The notes beneath the pieces are model-generated. The model did no database searches and was not told the DNA's origin. It was given only the letters and a program-made list of their open reading frames with translations. From positions 1-55,202 of the forward strand of contig QJYB01000099.1 of the NCBI GenBank assembly GCA_003247835.1: a stretch of DNA of 55,202 bases, read 5' to 3'. A program made the position numbers and the translations under genes. Of the stretch, positions 9,327 to 17,756 are shown piece after piece; within the stretch, counting starts at the first letter, position 1; each line of letters starts with the position of its first letter. Origin of the DNA: Gammaproteobacteria bacterium (GTDB lineage Bacteria; Pseudomonadota; Gammaproteobacteria; Pseudomonadales; Azotimanducaceae).

Positions 9327-10094
9327 TCAGAGCGGTACCGGCAGCTCCAGATGCTGCCGGTAGATGCGTTCCTGATGCGCTTTCAGCGCGGGTGTCAGGG
9401 CCGCGAGCACCCGATCACGCGTGCTGGTGTAAACGGCGCGAACGAAGTCCGGCATGGGCAGAGCCGCCTCGTCCAGCGGTGAGATCAGGTTGGCCATGGT
9501 CGCCCAGTAGATGTCCAGGGCCGTGATCGCTTCACCGAAAAAGTAGGGCTTACCCGCCAGTGCGGCGTCGAGCACGCCGAGGGACTCCACCACCCGATCC
9601 TCGGCGGTCCTCACGTGCGCGGGGTGGAATCCATACTTGGCGGCCATTCGCGCCGCCTGATCCGCGGGAAAGGTGCCTTTTTCCCCGGCATGGTCCAGGC
9701 TCGCGCGGATCGCGAGCAGGCGCATGCACCAGCCGATCCCGAGCTCGCCGCAGATCTCGTGTGCCAGACCGAAGAACCGTATCCGATCTTCCGGCACGGC
9801 CGGAATCAGCGCCGGTTCCGGTGCCAGACGCTCGGCCAGGATCAGGATCTCGGCCCACCCTGTTCTGAGCGGTTCTTTCTCGAAGGCCACCACCGGCACC
9901 GACGAGTCGCCGGCCCAGTCCATTACGGCGTAGGGAACGTCGGTCTCCGACTGGGCGGCGTAGATGCAGGCCAGATCCTTGACGTGGAAAATGCCCTTGG
10001 CGGCCTCGGACCAGGGACTCGGAACGTTCCGCACGGTCACGAGCCGCAGGCCACGCGCGGCGCGCGCCTCGGCGATGCTCACGAACCGGCCCAT
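9327..10094 (-). CDS. Glutathione S-transferase-like protein
   Basis: A 255-residue protein with a thioredoxin-like N-terminal half (VPVVAFEKEPLRTGWAEILILAERL corresponds to the glutathione-binding cis-Pro and Ser/Thr region) and an all-helical C-terminal half (ESLGVLDAALAGKPYFFGEAITALDIYWA, the usual GST N-capping segment). The catalytic residue is not clear because the N-terminal CxxC/SxxC motif is replaced by VPSPWS. GGGGGAG lies three bases before the start. It follows the preceding flavoprotein gene's start by 51 bases on the same strand. Substrate unknown. Confidence 0.75.
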   Translation of the reverse strand: MGRFVSIAEARAARGLRLVTVRNVPSPWSEAAKGIFHVKDLACIYAAQSETDVPYAVMDWAGDSSVPVVAFEKEPLRTGWAEILILAERLAPEPALIPAVPEDRIRFFGLAHEICGELGIGWCMRLLAIRASLDHAGEKGTFPADQAARMAAKYGFHPAHVRTAEDRVVESLGVLDAALAGKPYFFGEAITALDIYWATMANLISPLDEAALPMPDFVRAVYTSTRDRVLAALTPALKAHQERIYRQHLELPVPL

Positions 10095-10130
10095 CCACTC
10101 CCCCGGGAGAAAAAGAAGCGGCAGCCTAAC

Positions 10131-10961
10131 TCAGCTGCCAGTGGAGGTGTAGTGGCGGATCCCGGCGCGCCAGCCCACCAGCGCCAGCGCAAAGAACAGG
10201 TAACCCGCCAGCGGCGCCGCGACCTGCACGGCTCGCGAGGTGCCGAGCGGATCGTCGATGCCGAGCAGCGCCACCGCCGGAAAGTAACTGATGCAGCCGA
10301 GCGGCACCACGAACGTGAAGAAGCGGCGGAAGCCGGGCCGGTAGATGGCCAGCGGATACTGGGCGGTCTCCACCCCGCCGTAAGTGAGCGTGTTCATGAT
10401 CTCGAGGGAATCCACGGTCCAGAAGGACAGCGTGGCCTGAAAGATGAACAGCGCATAGAAGAAGACCACGGCGGACACCACCGTGTAGAGCAGCAGGACA
10501 ACGCGTGCCGGATCCCAGTCCAGATCGAGCACCACGATCGCCCAGCCGAGCACGATCAGACCCTGGGCGAGCCGGCCGATCCGCTGCAGCTGAAAATCGT
10601 GGCCGGCGAGCTGCAGCACGGTGCTGCGCGGACGCAGCAGCAGCCGGTCGAAGTCACCCGTCTTCACGAACTGAGCGCCGAAGACGTCGAAGCCCCGCGC
10701 CAGGGCTTCGCTCATCGGGAAAGCCACATTGACGATGCCGTAGAGGAAGGCCACCTCAGCAAGCGACCACTGTCCGAGCATGCCGAAACGTTCGAAGAGC
10801 GCCCAGATGCCGACGGCCTCCACCACGGACGTGACAAAATGACCAACGGACATCAGCAGGAACGACAGGCGATACTGGATCTGCGCACGGATCGACTGGG
10901 ATACCAGCCGGCCGTAGAGCACGGGCGCGGCAGGTCCTGGTCTCAAAGACGCTCCTCGCAT
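10131..10961 (-). CDS. ABC-2 transporter permease (second subunit)
   Basis: A 276-residue integral membrane protein with about six hydrophobic segments, of the ABC-2 (DUF990-like) permease family that includes daunorubicin and viologen exporters. The phrase FGAQFVKTGDFDRLLLRPRS and the C-terminal YPLAIYRPGFRRFFTFVVPLG are characteristic of this subgroup. It is the last gene of the three-gene exporter operon, 20 bases after the stop of the other permease. ATG at 10961 is chosen since upstream frame is only the shadow of the neighbouring gene. The transported substrate cannot be told from sequence. Confidence 0.9.
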   Translation of the reverse strand: MRGASLRPGPAAPVLYGRLVSQSIRAQIQYRLSFLLMSVGHFVTSVVEAVGIWALFERFGMLGQWSLAEVAFLYGIVNVAFPMSEALARGFDVFGAQFVKTGDFDRLLLRPRSTVLQLAGHDFQLQRIGRLAQGLIVLGWAIVVLDLDWDPARVVLLLYTVVSAVVFFYALFIFQATLSFWTVDSLEIMNTLTYGGVETAQYPLAIYRPGFRRFFTFVVPLGCISYFPAVALLGIDDPLGTSRAVQVAAPLAGYLFFALALVGWRAGIRHYTSTGS

Positions 10962-10981
10962 CGCACCCGCCACGGGCACGG

Positions 10982-11815
10982 CTAGCCTCCCTGCACCACG
11001 AGACGGTGACGGGCCCGGTCCAGCAGCCAGATTCCGAAGGCGATCAGCACGGCGACCCAGCCCCACTGCAGACCGATCTCGGCGAGCGCTGCGTCCGCCG
11101 GAATGTGCCCGCTGTAGATGCGGAAAGGCACGTCCGCCATGCCACGGAACGGCTGCCAGTAGAGGAAGCCCTGCAGCCACTCCGGAAACAGCGGCAGTGG
11201 CACGATGAGACCGGCGAGCACCGGCACGATGCCGGGCATCATCCGGTTGATCCCCTCGCCGGAAACCGTCCAGATCAGGGTGACGTGCATGATCATGGTG
11301 AACGCCGCAGAGAGAAACAGGGTCGCGACCACGGAGACGACAAACATCAGGCCACTCATCACGCTCGCAGGCGGCGGCAGCGCCCAGTCTGCAAGCGGCG
11401 TCACCGGCAGCAGCAGGAAGGTGAAGGCCAGCATGGGCAGCATGCGCAGGGTCGTCGGGGCAAGCCGGAACGCCAGAGTACGGGCGAACCAGAAACGGTA
11501 CAGATCCAGCGGACGCAGCAGCTCGTAGGCGACGGAGCCTGTGCGGATCTGGGTGGCGATCTCCGCGTCCACGTTCCAGGGCAGCAGCGCCAGCAGTGCC
11601 TGGCCCAGCCAGATGTAGACGAGCACCTCCGTGAACGTCATGGGTGGTTCGCTGACCGCGGAGGCGTAGAAGGCCACGAACACCATGACCTTGATGAAGC
11701 CCCAGAACAGCTGGGTTCCGAATCCTGCAATGGCGGCGGCCCGGTACTGCAGCAGCATCCTGCAGCGGACCGTGACGATGGCGAGATAGGCCCGCCAGTG
11801 GGCATGATCGCTCAC
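10982..11815 (-). CDS. ABC-2 transporter permease (first subunit)
   Basis: A 277-residue membrane protein of the ABC-2 family. Core motifs include RTGSVAYELLRPLDLYRFWFAR (paralogous to the same loop in the companion permease), six hydrophobic spans and a C-terminal WLLDRARHRLVVQGG. It starts at GTG 11815, overlapping the ATPase stop by four bases (GTGA), so it is translationally coupled. The much longer open frame upstream runs antisense-free through the ATPase gene in another phase and is not coding. Together with the other permease it would form the heterodimeric membrane domain. Confidence 0.9.
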   Translation of the reverse strand: MSDHAHWRAYLAIVTVRCRMLLQYRAAAIAGFGTQLFWGFIKVMVFVAFYASAVSEPPMTFTEVLVYIWLGQALLALLPWNVDAEIATQIRTGSVAYELLRPLDLYRFWFARTLAFRLAPTTLRMLPMLAFTFLLLPVTPLADWALPPPASVMSGLMFVVSVVATLFLSAAFTMIMHVTLIWTVSGEGINRMMPGIVPVLAGLIVPLPLFPEWLQGFLYWQPFRGMADVPFRIYSGHIPADAALAEIGLQWGWVAVLIAFGIWLLDRARHRLVVQGG

Positions 11816-12801
11816 CTGAGCTCCCCGGCCCGATCCGGCGCACGCTGGTACAGCTCCGCCACCGTCTCCTCGATGGGCAGATGGGAGACGGTGAGATCGT
11901 GCAGCCGGTAGCGGGCTGTGACCGAGGCGACGAACTCGGCGACCCGTCCCGGCACCTCGAAAACCACGCGCTGACCCTGACGGGACACCAGCAGCGCCGC
12001 GTGTGCATCGCCGAGCTCGGCCGGGCCGTCGAATTCCACCACCACCCTGCGCCGCTCGCTCCTGAGATCGTCCACGGTGCCGTCGAGCAGCAGCGTGCCG
12101 TGGTTGATGAGCATGACCCGCGAGCACATCGCCTCCACGTCGTCCATGTCGTGGGTCGTCAGCAGCACCGTGGTTCCCCGCTCCCGGTTCTGCCGCATGA
12201 CGAACTGACGCATGGCGAGCTTCGAGACCGCGTCCAGGCCGATGCTGGGCTCGTCCAGGAACAGAATGTCCGGCTCGTGCAGCAGCGAGGCGGCCAGATC
12301 ACAGCGCATGCGCTGACCCAGGCTCAGCTGCCGGACCGGCACGTCGAGCAGTGCCTCCAGACTCAGGAGGGTGACGAGCTCGTCGCGCACGCGCTCGTAG
12401 CGGCCGGCCTCGACGCGGTAGATGTCGCGCAGCAGATCGAAGGACTCGATGACGGGCAGGTCCCACCAGAGCTGGGTTCGCTGACCGAACACCACGCCGA
12501 TGCCGGCGACGTGAGCCACCCGGTCCGCCCAGGGAACCCGCCCCGCAACCCGACACTCACCGGCGGAGGGTACGAGGATGCCGGAGAGAATCTTGATGGT
12601 GGTGGATTTTCCCGCACCGTTGGGACCGATGTAGCCCACCAGCTCGCCGGGGGAGATGGCAAAGCTGACACCGTGCAGCGCCTCCACCGTCCGGTAGCGC
12701 CGTCGGGCGAGGCTCTTCAGCGCACCCCACAGGCCCGGCTCACGCTCCGCGATCCGGAAGTGCTTCGCGAGATCCCTGACGACGATGAGCGGCTCGGCCA
12801 T
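11812..12801 (-). CDS. ABC transporter ATP-binding protein (ABC-2 exporter)
   Basis: A 329-residue nucleotide-binding subunit that would energise the two permeases downstream. Walker A GPNGAGKST (59-67), Q-loop FGQRTQLWW, signature LSLGQRMRCDL, Walker B ILFLDEPSIGLD and the H-loop TTHDMDD are complete. The insertion between the beta strand and Walker A and the aromatic FGQRTQLWWDLP are typical of the NatA-like/viologen-exporter group. It heads the operon; its start is preceded by a gap shared with the divergent GST gene. No substrate can be assigned. Confidence 0.95.
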   Translation of the reverse strand: MAEPLIVVRDLAKHFRIAEREPGLWGALKSLARRRYRTVEALHGVSFAISPGELVGYIGPNGAGKSTTIKILSGILVPSAGECRVAGRVPWADRVAHVAGIGVVFGQRTQLWWDLPVIESFDLLRDIYRVEAGRYERVRDELVTLLSLEALLDVPVRQLSLGQRMRCDLAASLLHEPDILFLDEPSIGLDAVSKLAMRQFVMRQNRERGTTVLLTTHDMDDVEAMCSRVMLINHGTLLLDGTVDDLRSERRRVVVEFDGPAELGDAHAALLVSRQGQRVVFEVPGRVAEFVASVTARYRLHDLTVSHLPIEETVAELYQRAPDRAGELR

Positions 12802-12917
12802 GGGGATTCCAGCGGCAAGGGTCGGGCATTCTAATGACTATTCCGGCCGGTAACGAGCTGGCATGGGCCGGGTCCGGCATACCGGATATGATAAGGGCGG
12901 CTGGATCGGGGACGGGG

Positions 12918-13637
12918 ATGATCAACTGCTACTGGGTGAACACGCCGAACGGGCGCAAGGTGTCCATCGCCCTCGAGGAAATGGGCGTCGAGTACCGCCT
13001 GCTGACGGCTGCGAAGGACGGCTTCGACATCCTGTCCAGGGACTTCCGCCGGATCAATCCGAACGCGAAACTGCCCGCGATCGTCGACCATGATCCACCG
13101 GGCGGCGGTGAACCGTTCGCGGTGTTCGAATCCGGCGCCATACTGATCTATCTCGCCGAGAAGACGGGCTCCTTCCTGTCCACGGACACGCGTATCCGTT
13201 CCACCCAGCTGCAGTGGCTCATGTGGCAGATGGCCGGTGTCGGCCCCATGCACGGCCAGGCCCATCACTTTCACCGATACGCACCCCGGCCTCCCGATCC
13301 CTATGCCCTGGAACGTTACACACGCGAGGCCGAGCGCCTCGTCTACGTCGCCAATCGACGACTGCGCGAGAGCCCCTACCTCGGCGGTGACGAATACTCC
13401 ATTGCCGACATGGCCAGCTGGCCCTGGTTCAACCAGATGAACGTCATCCACATCGCGCGCGAGGACTTCCCCGATCTCAACCGCTGGTTCGAGCAGGTGG
13501 CCGCCCGTCCTGCCGTGCAGCGGGGCTGCCCGCGGTTGCCGACGCGGATGCTGGAACCCGGCTTCGTCCCGCTGGACGCCGAATCGTTCAGCCGGGGATT
13601 CGGCGACATCATGCATCGGGCGAACCGGGCTGATTGA
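12918..13637 (+). CDS. Nu-class glutathione transferase (YfcG/YghU-like disulfide-bond oxidoreductase)
   Basis: A 239-residue two-domain GST. The N-terminal VNTPNGRKVSIALEEMGVEY (Thr9-Pro-Asn11) and NPNAKLPAIVDHDPPGGGEP, FESGAILIYLAEKTG match the nu class, in which Thr/Asn bind two glutathione molecules and the enzyme reduces small disulfides. The C-terminal helical domain has the expected LGGDEYSIADMASWPW motif. ATG at 12918 follows a GGGG tract and matches the family start; the frame is open to 12834 but without similarity. It is followed 44 bases later by the CMD-family gene, probably co-transcribed. Confidence 0.92.
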   Translation: MINCYWVNTPNGRKVSIALEEMGVEYRLLTAAKDGFDILSRDFRRINPNAKLPAIVDHDPPGGGEPFAVFESGAILIYLAEKTGSFLSTDTRIRSTQLQWLMWQMAGVGPMHGQAHHFHRYAPRPPDPYALERYTREAERLVYVANRRLRESPYLGGDEYSIADMASWPWFNQMNVIHIAREDFPDLNRWFEQVAARPAVQRGCPRLPTRMLEPGFVPLDAESFSRGFGDIMHRANRAD

Positions 13638-13681
13638 CAACCGAAAGACAGAGACTGATCACCATAGAAAGGAGAAAGAGT

Positions 13682-14320
13682 ATGCCCAGATTGAGTCAGG
13701 TCAGACGCGCCGATGCGGACGAGTCCGTGCTGAAACTCTACGATGCCCTGTTCGGACCGGACCGGGATCCTGTTGAGCAACCGGGCACCGCGACCGGCAC
13801 CCCGGGGGACTGGTGGACCGTGTTCGCCATCTCCCCGGCGGTGTTCAATCATGCGGTGGCGGGGTTTCAGCTCTACCGGGGATCCAAGCTCGATCCGCGG
13901 CTGCGCGAGCTCGGGCAGACCCGCGCCGGTTTCGCCCGCGGCAGCCAGTTCGTCTTTTCACAGCACTGCAAGGCAATGCGGGCCTGCGGCTTCACCGAGG
14001 AGCAGATTGAGGCGATTCCCTACTGGGCGTCGACCAATCTGTTCACGGACCTGGAGCGGGCGGTGCTGGCTTATACGGACGATCTGGTGCTCTCCGGTGG
14101 TCGTACCCAGGACGGGACGTTCGACGTGCTCAAGAAACACCTGTCCGAAGCGGAAATTCTGGAGCTGACGTACATCACCTGCACCTATGAGCTGCACGCC
14201 ACCATGTGCCGGGCGCTCAAGCTCGAGTACGACAATGTGGACGAGCGCATCGTCGAGATCCCGGTACCTCAGGGCGAAGACGGTGACATCGACTTCATGC
14301 GCGCGGTGGACAGGGAATAA
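13682..14320 (+). CDS. Carboxymuconolactone decarboxylase family protein
   Basis: A 212-residue all-helical protein with the CMD/AhpD-type core: LRELGQTRAGFARGSQFVFSQH, then TDLERAVLAYTDDLVLSGG and LSEAEILELTYITCTYELHAT. The AhpD CxxC pair is not present; instead there is SQHCKAMRACGF, so peroxidase-type redox chemistry is doubtful. AGGAG lies seven bases before the ATG. Family members act as gamma-carboxymuconolactone decarboxylases or stress-response oxidoreductases; the exact reaction is unknown. It follows a GST gene on the same strand. Confidence 0.8.
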   Translation: MPRLSQVRRADADESVLKLYDALFGPDRDPVEQPGTATGTPGDWWTVFAISPAVFNHAVAGFQLYRGSKLDPRLRELGQTRAGFARGSQFVFSQHCKAMRACGFTEEQIEAIPYWASTNLFTDLERAVLAYTDDLVLSGGRTQDGTFDVLKKHLSEAEILELTYITCTYELHATMCRALKLEYDNVDERIVEIPVPQGEDGDIDFMRAVDRE

Positions 14321-14350
14321 TCCTCTGATGGCCGGCCGGTCACCAGCCCA

Positions 14351-14378
14351 CTGACCGCCTGTTTTTACAGGCTGTCAG
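14351..14378. terminator. Hairpin between convergent genes, possible bidirectional terminator
   Basis: CTGAC-C-GCCTGT, loop TTTT, ACAGGC-T-GTCAG forms an eleven-pair stem with one internal mismatch. It lies just after the CMD-family stop and covers the stop codon of the convergent acyl-CoA ligase. There is no clear T-run on either side, so rho-independent function is uncertain. Confidence 0.4.
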
Positions 14379-16027
14379 CCAGCCGCTTCGCGCTGGTCGG
14401 GGAGCCGGTAGCCTTTCGCATCCAGGTCGGCCCGCACCACCTTCTTGTCCATCTTGCCGGTGGACGTGAGCGGTATGGTATCGACGAAAAGAACGTCGTC
14501 CGGCAGCTGCCACTTGGCGAACTTGGTGGCGCAGTGCTTGAGAATGGCTTCGCGGCTCACCTCCGCCCCGGCAGCGAGCACCACCAGCGCCACCGGCCGC
14601 TCGTCCCAGCGCGGATGGGGCTGCGCCACCACGCATGCCTGGGCGACACCGGGGAGTGCCACGATGTGGTTCTCGAGATCCACTGACGAGATCCACTCGC
14701 CGCCGCTCTTCACCAGGTCCTTGGAGCGGTCGCTGATGATCAGGTACTCCTCTGGATCGATCATCCCCACGTCGCCGGTGATGAGCCAGCCGTCGTGGAA
14801 CTTCTCCGGCTGCGGGTTGTTGTAGTACTCCGAGCAGATCCAGGGGCCCCGGATGAGAATCTCGCCCACCGACTTACCGTCGTGGGGCAGCTTGTTGAAG
14901 TTGCCGTCGAAGATCTCCACCTCGAGCCCCGGCATGATCTGCCCCGCCTTGGCGACGTTGGCGAACTTCTCGTCCTCGGACAGCTCGATCTGGGAACGTT
15001 TGGCCACGCGACGCGAGAGGGTTGCGAGCGGCGAGGTCTCCGTCATGCCCCAGCCCTGGATCATCTCCACGCCGAGCGTGTCCCAGTACCAGCGGATCAG
15101 CGACGGCGGCGGCGCGGAACCGCCGCAGGTGAGCCGCTCGAGCTTGGAAAAGTCGTACTTGCCGGGATTGGCCTCGTAGAGCTGCTTCAGGCCCTGCCAG
15201 ATGGTGGGCACGCCCGAGGAGATGGTCACCCCTTCCGACGCCATCAGCGACGCCAGCCGGGCCGGATCCATGAATCGGTGCGGCAGCACCTGCTTGCAGC
15301 CGAGCATGAGCCCGACCCAGGGCACGCCCCAGCCCATGGCGTGGAACATGGGGACGATGCCGCAGACCGTGTCGGTAGCGGACAGGCCGATGCTGTCCGC
15401 CATGCAGATGGTGATCGTGTGCAGGTACTGGGAGCGGTGCTCGTACTCCACGCCTTTCGGATTACCCGTCGTGCCGCTGGTGTAGCAGAGTCCCAGCGGT
15501 GAGTTCTCATCTATCTGCGGCCACTCGTAGTTCGTGGGCTTGCCGGCGATGAAGTCCTCGTAGTCGACCGGATTCGGCAGGTCGGTATCCCAGTTCTCGA
15601 AGCCGTCCTCCACGGCGACGACGATCCGTTCCACGCTCGGCATGCGGCCCTTGAGCTTTTCTAGCAGCGGCAGCGTATCCGCATCGGCGATGATGATCCT
15701 GTCCTGGGCATGGCCGATGATGTACTCGAGGTCCGTGTCCGAAAGACGGATGTTCAGCGTGTGCAGCACGGCCCCCATGCCCGCGCAGGCGTGATAAGCC
15801 TCCAGGTGTCGCGAGCCGTTCCACATGAAGGTCCCGACCCGGTCACCAATGCCGATGCCTGCATCCTTGAGCGCGTGGGCGAGCTGGTGTGCCCGGTCGC
15901 GACTCTGCCGGTAGGTCTGCCGGCGCACGCCGGATTCCGTGGCGGTGACGATCTCCTCGTTCGGTGCCACCTTTGCCCCGCGATCCAGAATCTTCGACAT
16001 CAACAGCGGCGTGTGCTGCATGGCCAT
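14375..16027 (-). CDS. Acyl-CoA synthetase (AMP-forming, medium/long-chain type)
   Basis: A 550-residue adenylate-forming enzyme that activates a carboxylic acid to its CoA thioester. Seen: P-loop YTSGTTGNPKG, HAMGW near the acyl pocket, GWGMTETSPL (A5), the hinge/A8 region WLITGDVGMIDPEEYLIISDRSKDLVKSGGEWIS, and the catalytic lysine segment PLTSTGKMDKK near the C-terminus. The sequence resembles the AlkK/FadD3.x-like fatty acid ligases. AGAGGGGG is nine bases before the ATG. It is followed upstream by glpD on the same strand but 83 bases separate them, so co-transcription is possible, not certain. Confidence 0.93.
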   Translation of the reverse strand: MAMQHTPLLMSKILDRGAKVAPNEEIVTATESGVRRQTYRQSRDRAHQLAHALKDAGIGIGDRVGTFMWNGSRHLEAYHACAGMGAVLHTLNIRLSDTDLEYIIGHAQDRIIIADADTLPLLEKLKGRMPSVERIVVAVEDGFENWDTDLPNPVDYEDFIAGKPTNYEWPQIDENSPLGLCYTSGTTGNPKGVEYEHRSQYLHTITICMADSIGLSATDTVCGIVPMFHAMGWGVPWVGLMLGCKQVLPHRFMDPARLASLMASEGVTISSGVPTIWQGLKQLYEANPGKYDFSKLERLTCGGSAPPPSLIRWYWDTLGVEMIQGWGMTETSPLATLSRRVAKRSQIELSEDEKFANVAKAGQIMPGLEVEIFDGNFNKLPHDGKSVGEILIRGPWICSEYYNNPQPEKFHDGWLITGDVGMIDPEEYLIISDRSKDLVKSGGEWISSVDLENHIVALPGVAQACVVAQPHPRWDERPVALVVLAAGAEVSREAILKHCATKFAKWQLPDDVLFVDTIPLTSTGKMDKKVVRADLDAKGYRLPDQREAAG

Positions 16028-16110
16028 GGTGGTCGACCCCCTCTTAAAAAACTTGGAAAGGGCCGCAGTGTACCACCGCGAACCGGGGCGTTTGAGCAGC
16101 TGCCGAGCCG

Positions 16111-17706
16111 TCAGGCGGCCGAGAACACCAGGTCGTCGCGAAGCCGGTCACGCAGCGTGCGCAGCTCCTGATCCTTGCGGGCTCCGTCCCAGCCGAGCAG
16201 CTCAGCCATGATGTCCACTGACGCGAGCGCCGCGGTCTGTGACTCTCCGGGGCGGAACCACGGCACCCTGAGCCGCCGGTAGACCGTATCCTCGAGGGTC
16301 AGCGCGCTCTCGGTGAGCACAGCCCAGCGCACCTCCTCGGCAAACACCCCACCCGCGATGGGTACCGGCGACTCACCGAGCACGGTTTCCACCTCGCTGC
16401 CGTACAGCCGCATGAGCCGCAGCGAAACCCGTTCTCCCTGACCGTACCGTTCGCCGATCCGGCGGACCAGCGCGCCCGTGTCGGGCTCGTCGCCGCCGGG
16501 CAGCCTTGTCAGAGGATCCGTCAGTGTCACGTCCCGATGCAGCACCTTGCCGACCCGGGTCAGCACCTGCTCGGCCATCTTCCGGTAACCGGTGAGCTTG
16601 CCACCGGCTATGGAAATGAAACGCGCCGGGTCCTGCCAGATCTCGTCGCGTCGGGACATCTCCTTCGGCGCCCTGCCGGCCTGATTCACCAGCGGCCTGA
16701 GCCCTGCCCAGCTGCCCACCACATCCTCAGGCGTGATCACCACACCGGTGAAATGGTCGTTGACCGTGGCGAGCAGATAGGCCACGTCCGCCGCGGTGAC
16801 CTCCGGCCAGTAGCCAGGACCACCCGTCACGCTGGTGTCCGTCGTGCCGACGTAGACCACCTGACCCCGCGGGATGGCAAACACCGGACGACGATCGCCG
16901 GCGGTCATCATCACCATGTTGTTGAGCGGCAGCTGCTCCCTGGGCAGCGCGATGTGCACACCTTTGGACAGGTGCAGCCGGGGCGGCTTTGCCACGGTGC
17001 CGTCCCGGCCGAGACCAAGAACGCTCTCGACCCAGGGGCCGGCAGCGTTGACCACTACCCGGGCACGACCGGTATAACGCTCACCCGTCAGCATGTCCTG
17101 CAGCGCCAGGGTCACGTCGTCCTCACCCGCCTCGAACCCTGTCAGACGCGTGTAGTTACATGTCACCGCACCGGCTGCCGCCGCGCCGCGCAGCGTCGCG
17201 ATCACCAGCCGGGCGTCGTCCGTCAGGTATTCCCGGTACGTACAGGCATAGGGGTATCGGCGTCGGTCGAGCAATGGCTCACGCTGCTCGAGCTCGGGTG
17301 ATTGCCAGTTCTGGTGGCGCTCCGTCGGATCCACGGCACCCAGCAACTCGTATACCGAGATACCCAGCCGCAGCTTCATCATGCCCATCCACGATGTGGC
17401 GGGAACCACCATCCACTGCGGCTGGGTCAGATGCGGCGCCATCTTTTTAAGGCTCTTGCGTTCGAGTGCACCTTCCCTGACCAGGGCGAAATCCCCCATG
17501 GCCAGGTAGCGCAGACCGCCGTGGATCAGCTTGGTGGAGCGCGACGACGTGCCGGACGCGAAATCCGCAGCTTCCACGACCAGGGTGGACAATCCGGCCA
17601 GCGCCGCGTGGCGGGCGACGCCGGCGCCCGTGATGCCACCGCCGATCACGGCCACGTCGAAGGTCTGGTTTCGGATCGCCGCGATGTCGCGGCACAGGCT
17701 CGTCAT
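16111..17706 (-). CDS. glpD: Aerobic glycerol-3-phosphate dehydrogenase
   Basis: FAD-dependent membrane-peripheral enzyme that oxidises sn-glycerol 3-phosphate to dihydroxyacetone phosphate and feeds electrons to quinone. Length 531. Motifs: Rossmann GGGITGAG (22-29), the GlpD signature SGTSSRSTKLIHGGLRYL, and the conserved substrate/FAD regions YVGTTDTSVTG and ISIAGGKLTGYRKMAEQV, followed by the C-terminal alpha-helical domain. Neither glpF, glpK nor glpR is adjacent; the neighbours are acyl-CoA activation genes, which suggests a role in using glycerol released from lipids. Confidence 0.95.
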   Translation of the reverse strand: MTSLCRDIAAIRNQTFDVAVIGGGITGAGVARHAALAGLSTLVVEAADFASGTSSRSTKLIHGGLRYLAMGDFALVREGALERKSLKKMAPHLTQPQWMVVPATSWMGMMKLRLGISVYELLGAVDPTERHQNWQSPELEQREPLLDRRRYPYACTYREYLTDDARLVIATLRGAAAAGAVTCNYTRLTGFEAGEDDVTLALQDMLTGERYTGRARVVVNAAGPWVESVLGLGRDGTVAKPPRLHLSKGVHIALPREQLPLNNMVMMTAGDRRPVFAIPRGQVVYVGTTDTSVTGGPGYWPEVTAADVAYLLATVNDHFTGVVITPEDVVGSWAGLRPLVNQAGRAPKEMSRRDEIWQDPARFISIAGGKLTGYRKMAEQVLTRVGKVLHRDVTLTDPLTRLPGGDEPDTGALVRRIGERYGQGERVSLRLMRLYGSEVETVLGESPVPIAGGVFAEEVRWAVLTESALTLEDTVYRRLRVPWFRPGESQTAALASVDIMAELLGWDGARKDQELRTLRDRLRDDLVFSAA

Positions 17707-17756
17707 GCGCGTATCCTTGCGCTTACTTCCTCGCGCTACTGCTGAACGGTCTGCCG

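Noticed and set aside
9615-10985. Plus-strand open frame of 456 codons across a GST and an ABC permease gene
   Set aside because: Low-complexity His/Arg/Glu-rich shadow.
10131-12008. Reading 10131-12008 as a single 625-residue gene
   Set aside because: Its first 350 codons are a shifted frame over the other permease and the ATPase; only the last 276 codons from ATG 10961 look like a permease.
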